A DNA stretch of 64,000 bases from Lactuca virosa (Eukaryota; Streptophyta; Magnoliopsida; Asterales; Asteraceae): assembly GCA_928212115.1 (NCBI GenBank), contig CAKMRJ010005412.1:251662700-251726699 (forward strand). The letters run 5' to 3'. Numbering within the stretch: the stretch's first letter is position 1; each line of letters opens with the position of its first letter. The position numbers were made by a program, and so were the translations under genes. The notes beneath the pieces were generated by a model. That model worked only from the letters and a program-made list of their open reading frames with translations. It did not search any database and had not been told where the DNA came from. This document shows positions 36,807 through 48,638 of this stretch, piece by piece.

Positions 36807-38496
36807 TGTAACGCCCCGATTCCAGCTTGAAGAAAGGATCCTTGGAGGGAGAAGGCTTAGAAGAGAAGGAGATTGGAGCAAGTAGAGTGTGGGAATCAAC
36901 TCTTATCTCAGTTATCATCTTCTGGAAGTAACCAAATCGCCTTTTCTTTGTGAATCTCTTCTATTGGTTAAGTTTAGGGTTTTTGGTGAGATATTAAGTT
37001 GGAAAGATGAGCTATGGGCTAGATCTGAGGTTGTAACTTCAGATCTGGACCCTCCTTGGATTCTATAAGCATAAAGTTTCGTTTTTGGCCAGGATTAAGG
37101 TCCCTCTTGAGCATGAAGTTTCATTAAGAACTTAAAATAGGCATTTAGAGCCTTTATAGCCATGCATGCACGTAAAGTTTGCAACTTTACGTGATAAGCA
37201 TGCCCTAGAAGCTTGGATCTGTGATTTGGAGCCGCTGCATGGCTCAAAACAAGTCTGTATGGAAAAGGGACTGAATGGACTCGGCGAGTCGCAAGGGTTG
37301 ACTCGGCGAGTCACATGAAGATGGCTGTGGACTCGACGAGTTGGATGAACAACTCGGCGAGTTCGATGAAGATTACCATAAGACTCGGCGAGTTGAAGAA
37401 CAACTCGGCGATTCGGATGAGTTTTCCCTAGGATATGTATGCGTATGTATCCGTCGAGTTGCAAGGAGGGAACTCGACGGGTGGCCTTATAGTTTGAACG
37501 AGAATCGAAGCAACTCGACGAGTCACCCCGATGACTCAGCTAGTTGGATTGTGCTTCAAGGAACTCGGCGAGCAGCCGAGGGTACTCGGCGAGTTGGGGT
37601 CAACATGGACTGTTGACCTTGACTGAGGACTTTGACTTTGACCAGGGGTTGACTAGTGGGTTATGGAGTACCTTATATGGTTAAGGACTTATGAGTATAT
37701 TGTGCTTTGGTGTTAGGTGGTGGAGCATGTGCCAAGTGATTCGAGGTTTGGGTGTTATCTTCCGAGTCGACATTTGCGAGGTGAGTTATCCTCACTATAC
37801 TAAGGGGTCTAAGGCACCAAGGCCGGCCCATTGGATATGTTATCCTAGCATTGTTAGATGGTAAGTATTAGTTAGTGTTGCATGCTAGTGGTTATGCCAG
37901 TTAGGTAGACCTGTAGGACTACCTGTGATGTTATATGATTATCGCTTGCTCAGTGGTTATGTTGTATGTTATATGTTATGTGGGATGGGTTGAGGTTGTA
38001 CTGCTCCGTGCGGTAGCCAACAAACCCTAGGAGCATTCCATTTATGGGCTAAGGGAGACTCGTACTGTGGGCTCGGGAGCATTCCAGTTACGAGCTAAGG
38101 GAGACTCGTATTGTGGGCTCGATGGCAAGCCAGTTGTGAGCTGTGGGCCCGTAAGGCAATCCAGACTCACACTGTGGTCCCAGGGGAATCCAGTCTGTAA
38201 GGCTGTGGACCCATTACATGCTGTTCAGTTTGTTATGATATGGTTATGTGGATTGTATGTGTATCGGTATTTTGGGGGTAACTCACTAAGCTTTCGGGCT
38301 TACAGTTTCAGTTTATTGTTTCAGGTACATCAGGGGATCGTGGCAAGGCGAAGGCATGATCGTACAGCTCCTCATAATATGTTTATGTTTCTGGGAATAC
38401 TCTGATAAATAATATTTTGAAAACAAAGTTGTAATGTTTTGATGAACTTGACATGTTTTAAAAGTTTAAATTGGTTTGAAATTTTTGGGTGTTACA
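36807..38496 (+). repeat. 3' LTR of element A
   Basis: 1690 bp, TGTAACGCCCCG...GTGTTACA. It carries the same palindrome cluster at 37279-37594. A 48-bp unit ending 'tgtgggctcg' (about 38030-38120) is present in two copies, against one in the 5' LTR. Confidence 0.9.
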
Positions 38497-38924
38497 GGGA
38501 CACTCACCTTGCGACGGAATACGGCCAGTGTTTCTTGGCCTACCCGACTGACGTCTCCCCATTATGCGTGGCTTCACAATCATCAAATCATTAGGGATCT
38601 CCCACTCAGATGGACTTGGTAAGGGGTTCACAGACTCCTTGTAAGTTTTCCTCATTGTCTCTGTAAAGTAAGCTTTTAAAGAAAATTCCGAACAGTCTTC
38701 GTAACGGTTCATTGTGAGCACTTTTATGACATGGCCACAAGGTAAGCCATCTATTTGCCACCGCCTACATGTACAGGTTCTTTGTTGGAAATCAACAATG
38801 ACACTTTTGTGAGTAGAGCTTTTCACTTCAAATCTACTATTTGAGATAGGGTACTCCATCAAATTATTACAAGCATTCTTATTTGATTGTATAATCGGTT
38901 CAGCCCATGGGGTGAGTGTTGTTT
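38497..38924 (-). pseudogene. MULE transposase, SWIM zinc-finger piece
   Basis: On the minus strand the frame is open from the B junction (38924) to the A junction (38497). It begins 'TTLTPWAEPIIQ', then 'YPISNSRFEVKS', then the SWIM-type zinc finger 'CTCRRWQIDGLPCGHV' (CXCXnCXH), and 'GRRQSGRPRNTGRIPSQ', the usual basic linker before the zinc knuckle. SWIM fingers occur in the C-terminal half of Mutator-like transposases. Upstream it joins the short exon at 46469-46481; downstream it joins 22605. All three keep one frame after removing the insertions. Confidence 0.85.
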
Positions 38925-39677
38925 TGTTGGATTAATGTCTAAGTCCATAACTATAATTGGTAAGACTTGACCCGACCCGGCATGGTCCATTTGGGTTGCA
39001 TGGCATCATGCATTTGGATAGACTATAATGAGAGAAATAACACTTAAGGTTGGTTAATATATTATAAGTTCTAATATATTAATAAGGTTATTTAATTAGT
39101 ATTGATCAAGAATTAATTTGGAATTAATTAAGTGATCAAAAGGAGACTAATTAAATATATGGGTTGATTGTGTAAATCATTCATTCTTATATATGTGGGC
39201 TTGTGATCCAAGATTCCTTATGTTGGACTAAGTCCATGGGGTGACCCATGGATACTCCATGGAGGTTAAAATCCATGGAGCATAAGGAATGGGTAAAGTT
39301 ATGAGTTACATGGTGTAACCCTAATAGCCACCATATAAAAGAATCCCATGGCTCAAGAAATCGTGCACTAATATGTGAGTGTGAGGGCTAGACGATTTCA
39401 AGGAGTGTTCAAGTTTCTCTCAAGTTATTCCAAGTGTATTTGGTGTTGTGTGAACCATTTGAGGTGTCACACTTGGGGCACTAGGGACTCAAGCTTCATG
39501 AAGACATTCTACATCAAAGAGGTATGTATTCTATCTTGTTATATTTATTATTTTGTATGCTAGATTAGGATAATACCTTGGATGTTCATAATTGTATGTA
39601 TAATAGAGAAAACATGGATCCAAGGTATTTAGGGTTGCATGTACACTTAGGAGTGTTAGAATGCTCATAACCCAACA
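38925..39677 (+). repeat. 5' LTR of element B
   Basis: 753 bp. It differs from the right LTR at eight positions by eye (about 1.1%). A TATA box, tataaaa, is at 39334-39340. Confidence 0.95.
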
Positions 39678-39678
39678 G

Positions 39679-39691
39679 TGGTATCAGAGCC
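39679..39691 (+). promoter_or_regulatory. Primer binding site of element B (initiator tRNA-Met)
   Basis: TGGTATCAGAGCC lies one base after the 5' LTR. Confidence 0.9.
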
Positions 39692-40145
39692 TAGGCTTGT
39701 TTTCTTGTTATACTTGCAAAAGTAGCTGAAAAATCGAGTTGGATGCATATATTCGATTGTTTTGGCTGTAATTGGACTAGGAACATTACCCTAAGATGTT
39801 TTTGGACTTATAAACTTGTTTTTGATGTGGTAATGTTCATGCTAATCCAATTTCTAAGATAATTGTCATAATTTCAAGATTTGTATTAGTTTGTATGTTC
39901 ATGCTAATTTCTTGAAGATTGATGATTTGAATTATCTTGTTCTTATGAGGTTCTTAGATTAATAGAAAACTTGTGTGAAATAGTTGTTTTCAATCCATTT
40001 TAATCTAAGAGTTGATTCCAAAGTGTGTTTTTGTAACTTGTCTTCAAGATATATGAAAAGTCACATTTAAGAATCATAAAACTCATAAAAGTTGGCAAAG
40101 GTTACAAAATGAAGAGTCTAGTTCTAATTAAATGGTTTTATGACT

Positions 40146-40398
40146 CCATAACTTGTCCTCAAGTTATGGAGGTTCAAGAGTCTCTTCATTAAAATAAAAA
40201 AAAAGTGTAACCTTAATTAGTTCCATAAGTTACAATAAAAAAAGGTTATTTTTTTATTAATTAGTTTAAAGTCTTCCATAACTTGTCCTCAAGTTATGGA
40301 ACTTGAAGAGTTTTTTTTTTTAATTAAAACTACTTAAAACTCATAAGTTATGGAATTAATTAGTTTTGAATTGTTTCAAAACTTGCCCTCAAGTTTTG
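40146..40398. repeat. Three hairpins on CCATAACTTG/CAAGTTATGG in the leader of B
   Basis: Perfect 10-bp arms with a 4-nt loop (tcct) lie at 40146-40169 and 40276-40299. A variant with arms caaaacttg/caagttttg and loop ccct lies at 40377-40398. The spacers are poly-A/T-rich and differ. Confidence 0.85.
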
Positions 40399-41619
40399 GA
40401 ATTTGAAAAGTTTTCACTTATGAATACTTTAATTCCAAGTTAGCCCTTAGAATTTTAAAAGTTAAAATTCAACCCTTATACTTTATAATATTATAAGTTA
40501 ATAATATTTATATATATGTATAAGAGTAAAGTCAGTCTTACCGTTAGTAGGCCTCATTCACGAAGTCGGTCTGTAAGGGGGGTATAAGGTTACTGCCTAT
40601 AAAATGGCAGTTTAATGGGTGTCCACTCTCACCCACCGCTTCCTTGACTGGTGGAGGGTCGTTAGCCGAACGGGTAGGACAAGGACTATAATTCTCCTTT
40701 CATTAAAAGTATTAATGATAAATACTAAGTAACTAAACTCTTATTAATACCCAATCTTAGTTACTTAGGAAAATGTGAATTTGGTGCTAACCCATGAAAT
40801 TACACTTTGCACTTTGCTTAAGTCGTTAGTGTAGCGTGTGTGGTTAACCAGCACACTAACTTGGACTTAACAAGGTAGGCAAAGGGTAACTTAATATTTA
40901 TCATAGTATCGGTGGAGCGTGTGTGGTTAACCGGCACACTGATTAAGGGGTAAATATTAAGGGTACCAAGTATATTTGCATGGTTATTCACACCTTGTTT
41001 TGTGATCCTCGGCATCCCAGTCACAAAACCTGAAGGGCACACTCGAGATTGAAACATGCCTTTGAACAGTTCAATGAATCTCAAAGATCTAGGACTTTCA
41101 AATCCAATTAAAACCTAATAAATTATTTCGTTTTTCATGGTGGAAATTGGTGAATCGTCATTCACCTACCTTCAAATATTTTATAGCTTGGATTACGGCA
41201 TCCCTCTTCTAAGTTATAAAATAGTTTTTTGGGTCCTAGCCTTAATATTTCATATTGGGTATCATATTAAGGACTTTAAATCAACTATCTTGAATATCTC
41301 CCAAAAAGATGTCTGGTCTAGACATTTATGATCTTCCCAAATCTCATGAAACAAGCTTTCCTAAATGAAGATGATGTCCCATGGATATCATACTTCTTTC
41401 ACCTCCTCCAATTATTCTCCCTAACCCACAAGTTCCTAAAAAGTTTAAGGTCACTCAAGCCCTATTGGCAAGGCAAGGTCTAGGTGTGATCACATCTTGG
41501 AGATGTAGTCACATATTGACAAGCCGGGAGAGTTGGGTCTCAAAGTCTTGAGAAAGTTGGTGGCTCAACTACTTTCTAAGTCACATAGTGAGTTCTTTTG
41601 GGAATCCTATGAAACAGAC
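40399..41619 (+). other. 5' interior of element B without a gene
   Basis: It contains the conserved block 'aggcctcattcacgaag...gtagg' (40545-40690) shared in reverse with D (33060-33220), and two copies of 'gtgtgtggttaacc.gcacact' (about 40838 and 40920). A frame at 41440-41500 resembles gag text but is broken. Confidence 0.55.
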
Positions 41620-41950
41620 TAAGACAAGACCCTTAATGATCTTATCTATTTGCTAAGATCAACTTCCTAAAACGCTATGGACATTGACAATGATGACATT
41701 GGATATCCAGTAAAGCTCTCTCTTCCCAATGGAAAGGGATCGGCCATAGTCAACTCGGTTGACCCAATGGTAAAGAGAGAGGCGAAGTCTGAGATAGTCC
41801 CATTATCAAGGGTCCATAGGTAACTATTGCCAAAGGAAGGGGCATTGGTTACGAAGCTGCCAAATTTACCTAAGGATGTTAAAGTCAATAAGTTTGGCTC
41901 TACTTCAGGTAAAGTCCATTGTCTAACTCTATTAAGTACATGTTGATTCT
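41620..41950 (+). pseudogene. Copia-type gag remnant of element B
   Basis: The text 'KLSLPNGKGSAIVNSVDPMVKRE' (41700-41790) ends early. A zinc-knuckle remnant 'YCQRKGHWLRSC' follows near 41832 in a shifted frame, with its first Cys lost. Element D has the same break. Copia gag normally ends in one CCHC knuckle, so this is its 3' end. Confidence 0.55.
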
Positions 41951-42402
41951 GATCGCGAAGATGGATTTCAATCGCATGGTTCGGTGATCAGAATTTTGGG
42001 CTATTACTTAAGAGTTATGATATTTATATTGCTTAGGAATAGATAACAACAAGGTTTTCATATGGATTGTAAGGATAAGTTTTTCCGCAAAGTTTTAAAA
42101 TAAAACAAAAAGGTTTTGATTTTATTTATTTTAAGTATCCTTACAATGGCATTTGTGAAAAGTTGTTGCTTATAAGATTCCATTGATAGCAATATTGTAA
42201 AAATGGATTTGATTCTTTCGGTTGTGGTAGTGTCTAATATTACCAAATAAGGAAAGATTCTCATCACCCAAGGTTCAATTGGACCGAAACTTGGAATCAT
42301 GCAAGTTGTATAGTATGATGAATGAGAACTTTCAGCTTGGAAAATTAAGACTAATTCCTTATGTGAATAAGGAAAGGACTAAGGGATCGAGTACACATTC
42401 TT

Positions 42403-42696
42403 GTGCACTGGTCAAGTCCACCACAAAAGATCAAGAAGACTATTCGTCATGATTTACTTAAGTTCAGTAAATATGGTTATACTTATAAGTTTAAGTATGA
42501 GTCTGTAGCATTGGAGAAGTTTCAATGTGAGACAGAACGAATAAAAAGAATCAAAGTATGGCAGAAAGATAAAAGTTTCTCAAAATCTGAAAAGATGGGA
42601 GAGTACTTTAGTATCATGTTTATGATCATCTTAATGATTAAGATACCATATCACAATTGGTCCTCTAAAGTCATCTTAGTGCATTCTTATGACTAA
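42403..42696 (+). pseudogene. Possible copia integrase remnant in element B
   Basis: A 97-residue open frame contains 'DLLKFSKYGYTYKFKYESVALEKF' followed about 30 residues on by 'KMGEYFSIMF'. Copia integrase cores have a 'D.DD.SRYGY.Y' segment and then 'RSDRGGEYLS..F' in that order, so this may be a decayed core with both catalytic Asp residues gone. The assignment is tentative. Confidence 0.35.
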
Positions 42697-43899
42697 GAAG
42701 AGGAGTCATGAATTGTTGAAATGGTTAAATCAAAAAGATGAGTCATACTTCGTTCCAAAACAATTCTTAGAGTCATACTCCAAGATTGTAACTTGAGTGA
42801 CATATCTTAAAGAGGGTTTGTTAACACTAGTCAAATGTAAGAGTAAAAGGTTATCTACTCTTGTACATTTGAAATTGGTAAGTGGTGATGTTTTGGATAA
42901 AACAGAGGCCAACTTAGGCCAATTGTGTAAAGTGTTAGTCTTGATAAAGAATCCGCACTATCTCTTGAATATTTGACAAGGGAGTCTTATATGTCAAGAG
43001 GACAGTGGGAGTCTTAAAGCTCTTGAAAGTTTCAAGACTTAATCAAGAATAAAACCTAAAGTCCTTCACTAGCACACGACTTGAGGTTTATAACCTATCG
43101 TGTTGAAATTTTTGTGCCTATTCAAGTTGGCTTTGCATAGAAGTTCTGAGAGTTCTCAATTGGTTGCACAACTACTTGGAAGCAATGGCAGGCACCTGAG
43201 CTGCCAAATGGCAAGAATTTAAGATTGCACAAGTTTAATCAATATGAGTTTGGATTTGTCACTAACCTTGTCTTGTGATTATGGTTTTGACAAATTCACA
43301 TGGATAAGAACACATACACTATTAAATCTAAGTGTCATAAGGTTTCTCTCCGATTCATGAAAATGATGGTGAGGAAACACTTTCACTAAGTAGATTTTAG
43401 CTAGATAGCAATTGTGATATTTGCATTCTCAAAGTCGTTAGTGGAGCGTGTGTGGTTTACCGGCACACTAACATGGACTTGTGAGAAGTGGCAAAGGTCT
43501 AAAAAATTGAGACTATGATTACTGCATCCCTTTTCATAGTTCTAAAATTGTTTAGACACACATGTGAGCTATCTAAGAGAGGTGTATGATTTTTATAAAG
43601 TTTTATCAAAACAATCTAGTATCAGAAATCTGAACTTTGGTAAGAAAGTCAGCTGATTTCTGAGTACATGTCAAAGCTAGTGGGAGCATAAGTGTTATGC
43701 TAATAATCATCATGTTAGTGGGAGCATGATAATTATGACAAAGGTTGCAAGTTAGCAATGTTAATTATAGAAAACAAAAGTTTCAATTCGTGAGGTTGCA
43801 GGGGTTGAAAAAGTTGTTTTGCTATAATTAAGGGAGATGAAATTATACTTCATTTCAATTCTAAAAGCTTAGATTGAGATTTTAATCGTATTTAATCAA

Positions 43900-43952
<53 letters not shown>

Positions 43953-45702
43953 TTTCATGTTGGAATGGCTCAACATAAGGAAATTCTATATATGGGTCCA
44001 TTATTTGCGTTCTAAAATTCGATTATGATTACGGCATCCCTTTTCATAATCTGAATTTTGAGAACTTGGCAAATTGAAATGGAAATATTATAGCAAAAGA
44101 CTTGTTTAGTCTTTATGTGAGACATCATGAATCGTGCCCCATATGCTTCGGATATAGGATCGATTACATGTGCTATATTCATCCTTTCTAAAATTTTCCA
44201 AATGCCTGGGGCATTATGAAGGGAAAAGGTCTAGAATTGGATATGACTAAAATGATTAAGCAATTGTCGAGGACAATCTAAGGTTTACCAAAGATTGGTT
44301 GCTCAAGGACAGTTGGAAGTATAATGTTAATTCTGGAAGGACCATATTGACATAATCTGTAAGGAGGCAACTCTTGTTCAGAAGTGATAGTCAAAATGGA
44401 ATATGGAAATGTTTCAAAGTTAGAAATTATTCAATCTGTGTAAGATTAGGAAACTTAATGAAAGAAGGATGTTTCCAAGGAGCTGATCTCCTTTGGAATG
44501 CTCTGTAATGATTGTTGTCAAGTCTTTCTGACTTTGTGCATAATCATTAAGAGGATCAATGCATATAAGTTTAGAATCTAACAGATTTCAGTAAATGGCA
44601 TGAATTTGGAATTCTTGCATTTGCAGTAAGGATTTGGGACTGTGAAAAGAGGATCATTGGAGTGATGTTCAATTGATCTATTTTACAAAGTAAAGATCAT
44701 AGACAAACATAGTATGCATACTTGGTGTATGGCATGACTAGTGTTTAGAAAACATAGTGTACATGTTTGGAGCATGGGACAACTATTGTTTTAAATTCAA
44801 GTATAAAGTTGATAAAACCGAAACAATGAATAATGAGTAATCAGTATGGTGATAAATAAAAGTGTTTATTTATATTCATAGGGTTTGATACCATATTTGA
44901 TTCATTTATTCTTGTGTTTCACTTTGCATGTTTTGACTTCCAGAATAACTAAGTCGCTCTTCCTAAATGATTAAGTTATTCAAACCATCCACAGTCGGTC
45001 ATATGTTGGAAGTAGATATGAATCAAGAATGTCATGGGTTGGTTTGTAGAGGTCCAAGTTGGTGGACAAAGTGGTGCTACAACACTCATGAGTGCTCATA
45101 AGTTCTGAGTATTGGATTCAACCCGCGCTCATTTGAATCACTTCATGGATTTTATCACGAGTGATCATGAGACGATAATATCTTATATTCTTCAAACCTA
45201 GAGATATGAGTTGTTACTATGAGTTGGTTATACATTGATTGCACGAAAACGCATTGGTAACTCGATGTTATAAAACGTGTCTTTGTGTATGATTCAACAA
45301 GTAGTAGAACAAGCCATATGAGTCGAAGTTTATCCATTCCTTTTACCTTCGGGATAAAAGCGATATTTGTGGGCCCCTCGATGATTTAAAAATGATACAT
45401 GTGAGTGCTTGGCCAAGCCAGGACTGATTTGATTTGTTCAATCAGTCAGTCATCATGAATCGGAAATCGGGAAACAACAAATGGACAGAGAGAATGATTG
45501 ATAATCCATGTCTCAGTCCATATGATATCTAGAATGGAGGAATATATAATCCCTTATCTAATGGACAAGTCATTGACAAAGGTCAGAGTTCATCGACAAA
45601 GGTCAGAGTTCATCGACAAGGTCAGAGTTCGACAGAAGCTTTTGAGAGCTACGATTGCTGATCGGTTCCTGAAGTCATACGCAATAATAGTTTTAGACTT
45701 AT
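42697..45702 (+). other. Degenerate interior of element B
   Basis: No domain can be named. It aligns in reverse with element D (28023-30900). It includes a TA microsatellite at 43902-43949. A direct repeat 'aaggtcagagttcatcgac' occurs near 45580-45620. Confidence 0.5.
43902..43949. repeat. (TA)n microsatellite
   Basis: About 24 TA units inside element B. Confidence 0.95.
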
Positions 45703-45715
45703 CCAAGTGGGAGAC
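45703..45715 (+). promoter_or_regulatory. Polypurine tract of element B
   Basis: CCAAGTGGGAGAC is directly before the 3' LTR and identical to that of element D. Confidence 0.8.
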
Positions 45716-46468
45716 TGTTGGATTAATGTCTAAGTCCATAACTATAATTGGTAAGACTTGACCCGACCCGGCATGGTCCATTTGGGTTGCATGGCATCAT
45801 GCATTTGGATAGACTATAATGAGAGAAATAACACTTAAGGTTGGTTAATATATTATAAGTTCTAATATATTAATAAGGTTATTTAATTAGTATTGATCAA
45901 GAATTAATTTGGAATTAATTAAGTGATCAAAAGGAGACTAATTAAATATATGGGTTGATTGTGTAAATCATTCATTCTTATATATGTGGGCTTGTGATCC
46001 AAGATTCCTTATGTTGGACTAAGTCCATGGGGTGACCCATGGATACTCCATGGAGGTTAAATTCCATGGAGCATAAGGAATGGGTAAAGTTATGAGTTAC
46101 ATGGTGTAACCCTAATAGCCACCATATAAAAGAATCCCATTGCTCAAGAAATCGTGCACTAATGTGTGAGTGTGAGGGCTAGATGATTTCAAGGAGTGTT
46201 CAAGTTTCTCTCAAGTTATTCCAAGTGTATTTGGTGTTGTGTGAACCATTTGAGGTGTCGCACTTGGGGCACTAGGCACTCAAGCTTCATGAAGACATTC
46301 TACATCAAAGAGGTATGTATTCTATCTTGTTATATTTATTATTTTGTATGCTAGATTAGGATAATACCTTGGATGTTCATAATTGTATGTATAATAGAGA
46401 AAACATAGATCCAAGGTATTTAGGGTTGCATGTACACCTAGGAGTGTTAGAATGCTCATAACCCAACA
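45716..46468 (+). repeat. 3' LTR of element B
   Basis: 753 bp, 745 of 753 positions shared with the 5' LTR by eye. TATA box at 46125-46131. Confidence 0.95.
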
Positions 46469-46513
46469 GTTTTTGCTTCAGCTAAAAAAAATAGACATAA
46501 TTTCATAATATCA
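46469..46513 (-). pseudogene. MULE transposase: end of an intron and 13 bases of exon
   Basis: On the minus strand 46513-46482 is the 3' part of an intron ending 'tctattttttttag', a strong 3' splice site. 46481-46469 is exon (ctgaagcaaaaac). With the exon that ends at 56487 on one side and 38924 on the other, the reading frame stays open through the conserved 'LTPWAE' region. The tatca at 46509-46513 is the target duplication of element C. Confidence 0.8.
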
Positions 46514-48621
46514 TGTAACATCCCAAATTTCGAGTCCAAAAATTTCATTTTTAATTAATTGATTTATAAAACTTCCATAAGAAAACATAGTAAAGACATA
46601 TCATTTCATAAGACTAATATCCCATGTCTGAAAACCAAACCATAAACATAACAATGTCAGAGTACAATCCCAAGAATCTCGTAATGCGGAAATCCAACGT
46701 CTGTGTTGTATGATGTGCAGCTACCGCGCCGGCTCCTTCCCCTTCGCGGAAGAGGTACCTGAAACAAAAGTAAAAATTGTAAGCACGAAGCTTAGTGAGT
46801 TCCCCCATCATACCACATACCATACAATCACATAGCATACATACTGCCGACAATTATGGGGTGCCCGACCTACCCTGGTACGGCCATTCTGGGGTGCCGA
46901 CCTACCCAGTACGGCCATTCTGGGGTGCCGACCTACCCATGTCAAGCCATTCTGGGGTGCTGACCTACCCGTGTCGAGCCATTCTGGGGTGCTGACCTAC
47001 CCTTCGGTCCTCACAACCGAACCTCGGGGACTATTTCACCGCCTACTGTTACTATCACATATATCATAACATAAACATAATATCAGACATATATGGGGTG
47101 TCCGAATTACCCTTCGGTCCTAACAACCGAAATCGAGGACTATTCCCTTCCTACTACTGCTATCACATATATCATGGCATACCAGCATATAAACATATCA
47201 TCACATACTGTCAGACATATCTGGGGTGCCTGACCTACCCTTCGTTCCTAACAACCGAACTCTACTACTATCACACATAACATTTCATGCTAGCACATAA
47301 ACATATCAGGTAGTAGCAAACCTAGATGAATATCACATAGACAATCATCTAACATACAACTCTTACTAGTGGGCCGGCATTGTGGCCGTAGACCCACCGC
47401 TACTGGAAGGTAACTCACCTCGATGTCGTGTAGTGTCTGAATTGCCCTCGGCGCGAAGGTCGGCCCTCCTCGTCTCCTCAATCCCTACACGACAACCTTC
47501 AAGTCATCAAACCGAACATACAACCCAACCAGGGTCAATACCAAAAACCAGGCGCGAAGGTCGGCCCTCTTCATCCGACTCGCCGAGTTGTCTGAACAAC
47601 TCGTCGATTTCACCTTCATCCTATGAACATGTCCAGTCTGCGACTCGCCGAGTTGTATGAACAACTCGCCGAGTTCATCCTCAAGGGTTGGGATATTGCC
47701 TTGAACTCGTCGAGTCTGTTCATACACTCGTCGAGTCCCATGATTCACAGGACCCTTTATGAGTCTGAACATTTACGAGACTTCCTTCCCAAACCACTAG
47801 TCCAACCACAGAAGGGATTTAGTGGTCACTACACACCGACTCGCCGAGTTCCAAGAACAACTCGTCGAGTCCCTTCTTGACCCTTACTATATAGTCGATT
47901 TAAATGGGTCATAACATGCCAAAACCATAGATCTGGCCTCCTAATGTCCATTTTATACGTAAAGTTCCAAACTTGGTGCACATGCATGGGTCTTTGGCTC
48001 AAAAATCCATAAAAGGTGCTCTACAATGTGCATGGGGCTCTCATGGCCATAGAGTTAGCACCTTTATGCCATGATACCCCTCCAATGACTCAGATCTGAA
48101 AGTAGAACCCCATGAATCACCTCACAAATCCGAAAATGGCTTAGAAAGCCCTAAATGCACCCAAAATCTAAGCCCTAAAGATGAACAACCAAATGGAAGA
48201 CCAAAACAGGAGGCATTTACCTTGATTGAGCTGAAGATGGAATAAGATCTCTGGATCTACAAGCCCTAACTCGAATTCCCAAGCTTCTTCCTTCCTTCCA
48301 AGCTTCACAAACTACCCAAGAGTACCAAAAATGGCCTTAGATCACTCAAAGCGGCTAGGGTTTCGATAGGAGGTGTTCTTGGAGCATAAGGAACGATGGA
48401 GGCTGCAATAAGACGTTGAAATAGGGTGCAAACCCTCAAATTTAGGGTTTCACCCAAACAGCACCTACTCGCCGAGTCAGTCTTCTGACTCGTCAAGTAG
48501 GTCACTTAAACTGTCCGCGGATCCCGTCTCTACTCGACGAGTTGGGCCACCAACTTGTCGAGTCCCAGAGGAATTACATAAAATTCATAATTAAAATACA
48601 TACCAATAATCCGGTGTTACA
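46514..48621 (-). repeat. 3' LTR of element C (left copy)
   Basis: 2108 bp. It has tandem units of about 36 bp with 'attctggggtgc.gacctaccc' (46860-47005) and ACTCG-N-CGAGT palindromes at 47577-47867 and 48468-48570. Compared with the right copy it lacks about 150 bp (equivalent to 55205-55378). In place of that DNA is a copy of 'ggcgcgaaggtcggccctc' from about 100 bp away. Confidence 0.92.
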
Positions 48622-48636
48622 AATCTCCCCCACTTA
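48622..48636 (-). promoter_or_regulatory. Polypurine tract of element C
   Basis: Minus-strand AAGTGGGGGAGATT directly abuts the 3' LTR, almost identical to that of element A. Confidence 0.85.
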
Positions 48637-48638
48637 TT

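Larger units (their letters stand above)
22606..38496 (+). mobile_element. Element A: gypsy LTR element, mostly pol-less, with element D nested inside
   Basis: LTRs lie at 22606-24251 and 36807-38496, with an initiator-Met tRNA primer site and a polypurine tract next to them. The 5-bp flanks are gggat (left) and gggac (right), a target duplication with one change. Without nested element D (7.5 kb) it is about 8.4 kb. It keeps a gag lacking the capsid domain and the end of integrase with a chromodomain. The rest of pol is replaced by non-coding DNA with tandem repeats. By eye the LTRs differ by roughly 3-4%, so it is older than B and D. Confidence 0.9.
38925..46468 (+). mobile_element. Element B: copia-type LTR element inserted in a MULE exon
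   Basis: TGTTGGATTAATG...ACCCAACA, 7.5 kb. LTRs at 38925-39677 and 45716-46468 are both 753 bp with no gaps between them. Flanks are tgttt on the left and gtttt on the right, an imperfect match at a T run. There is a primer site after the left LTR and a polypurine tract before the right one. The interior has only decayed gag and perhaps integrase, so it is non-autonomous. Confidence 0.9.

Noticed and set aside
42730..42912. Similar frames in B (42730-42912) and D (30704-30895) as a conserved gene
   Set aside because: They come from homologous non-coding parts of two copies of one family, antisense to the element; no domain.
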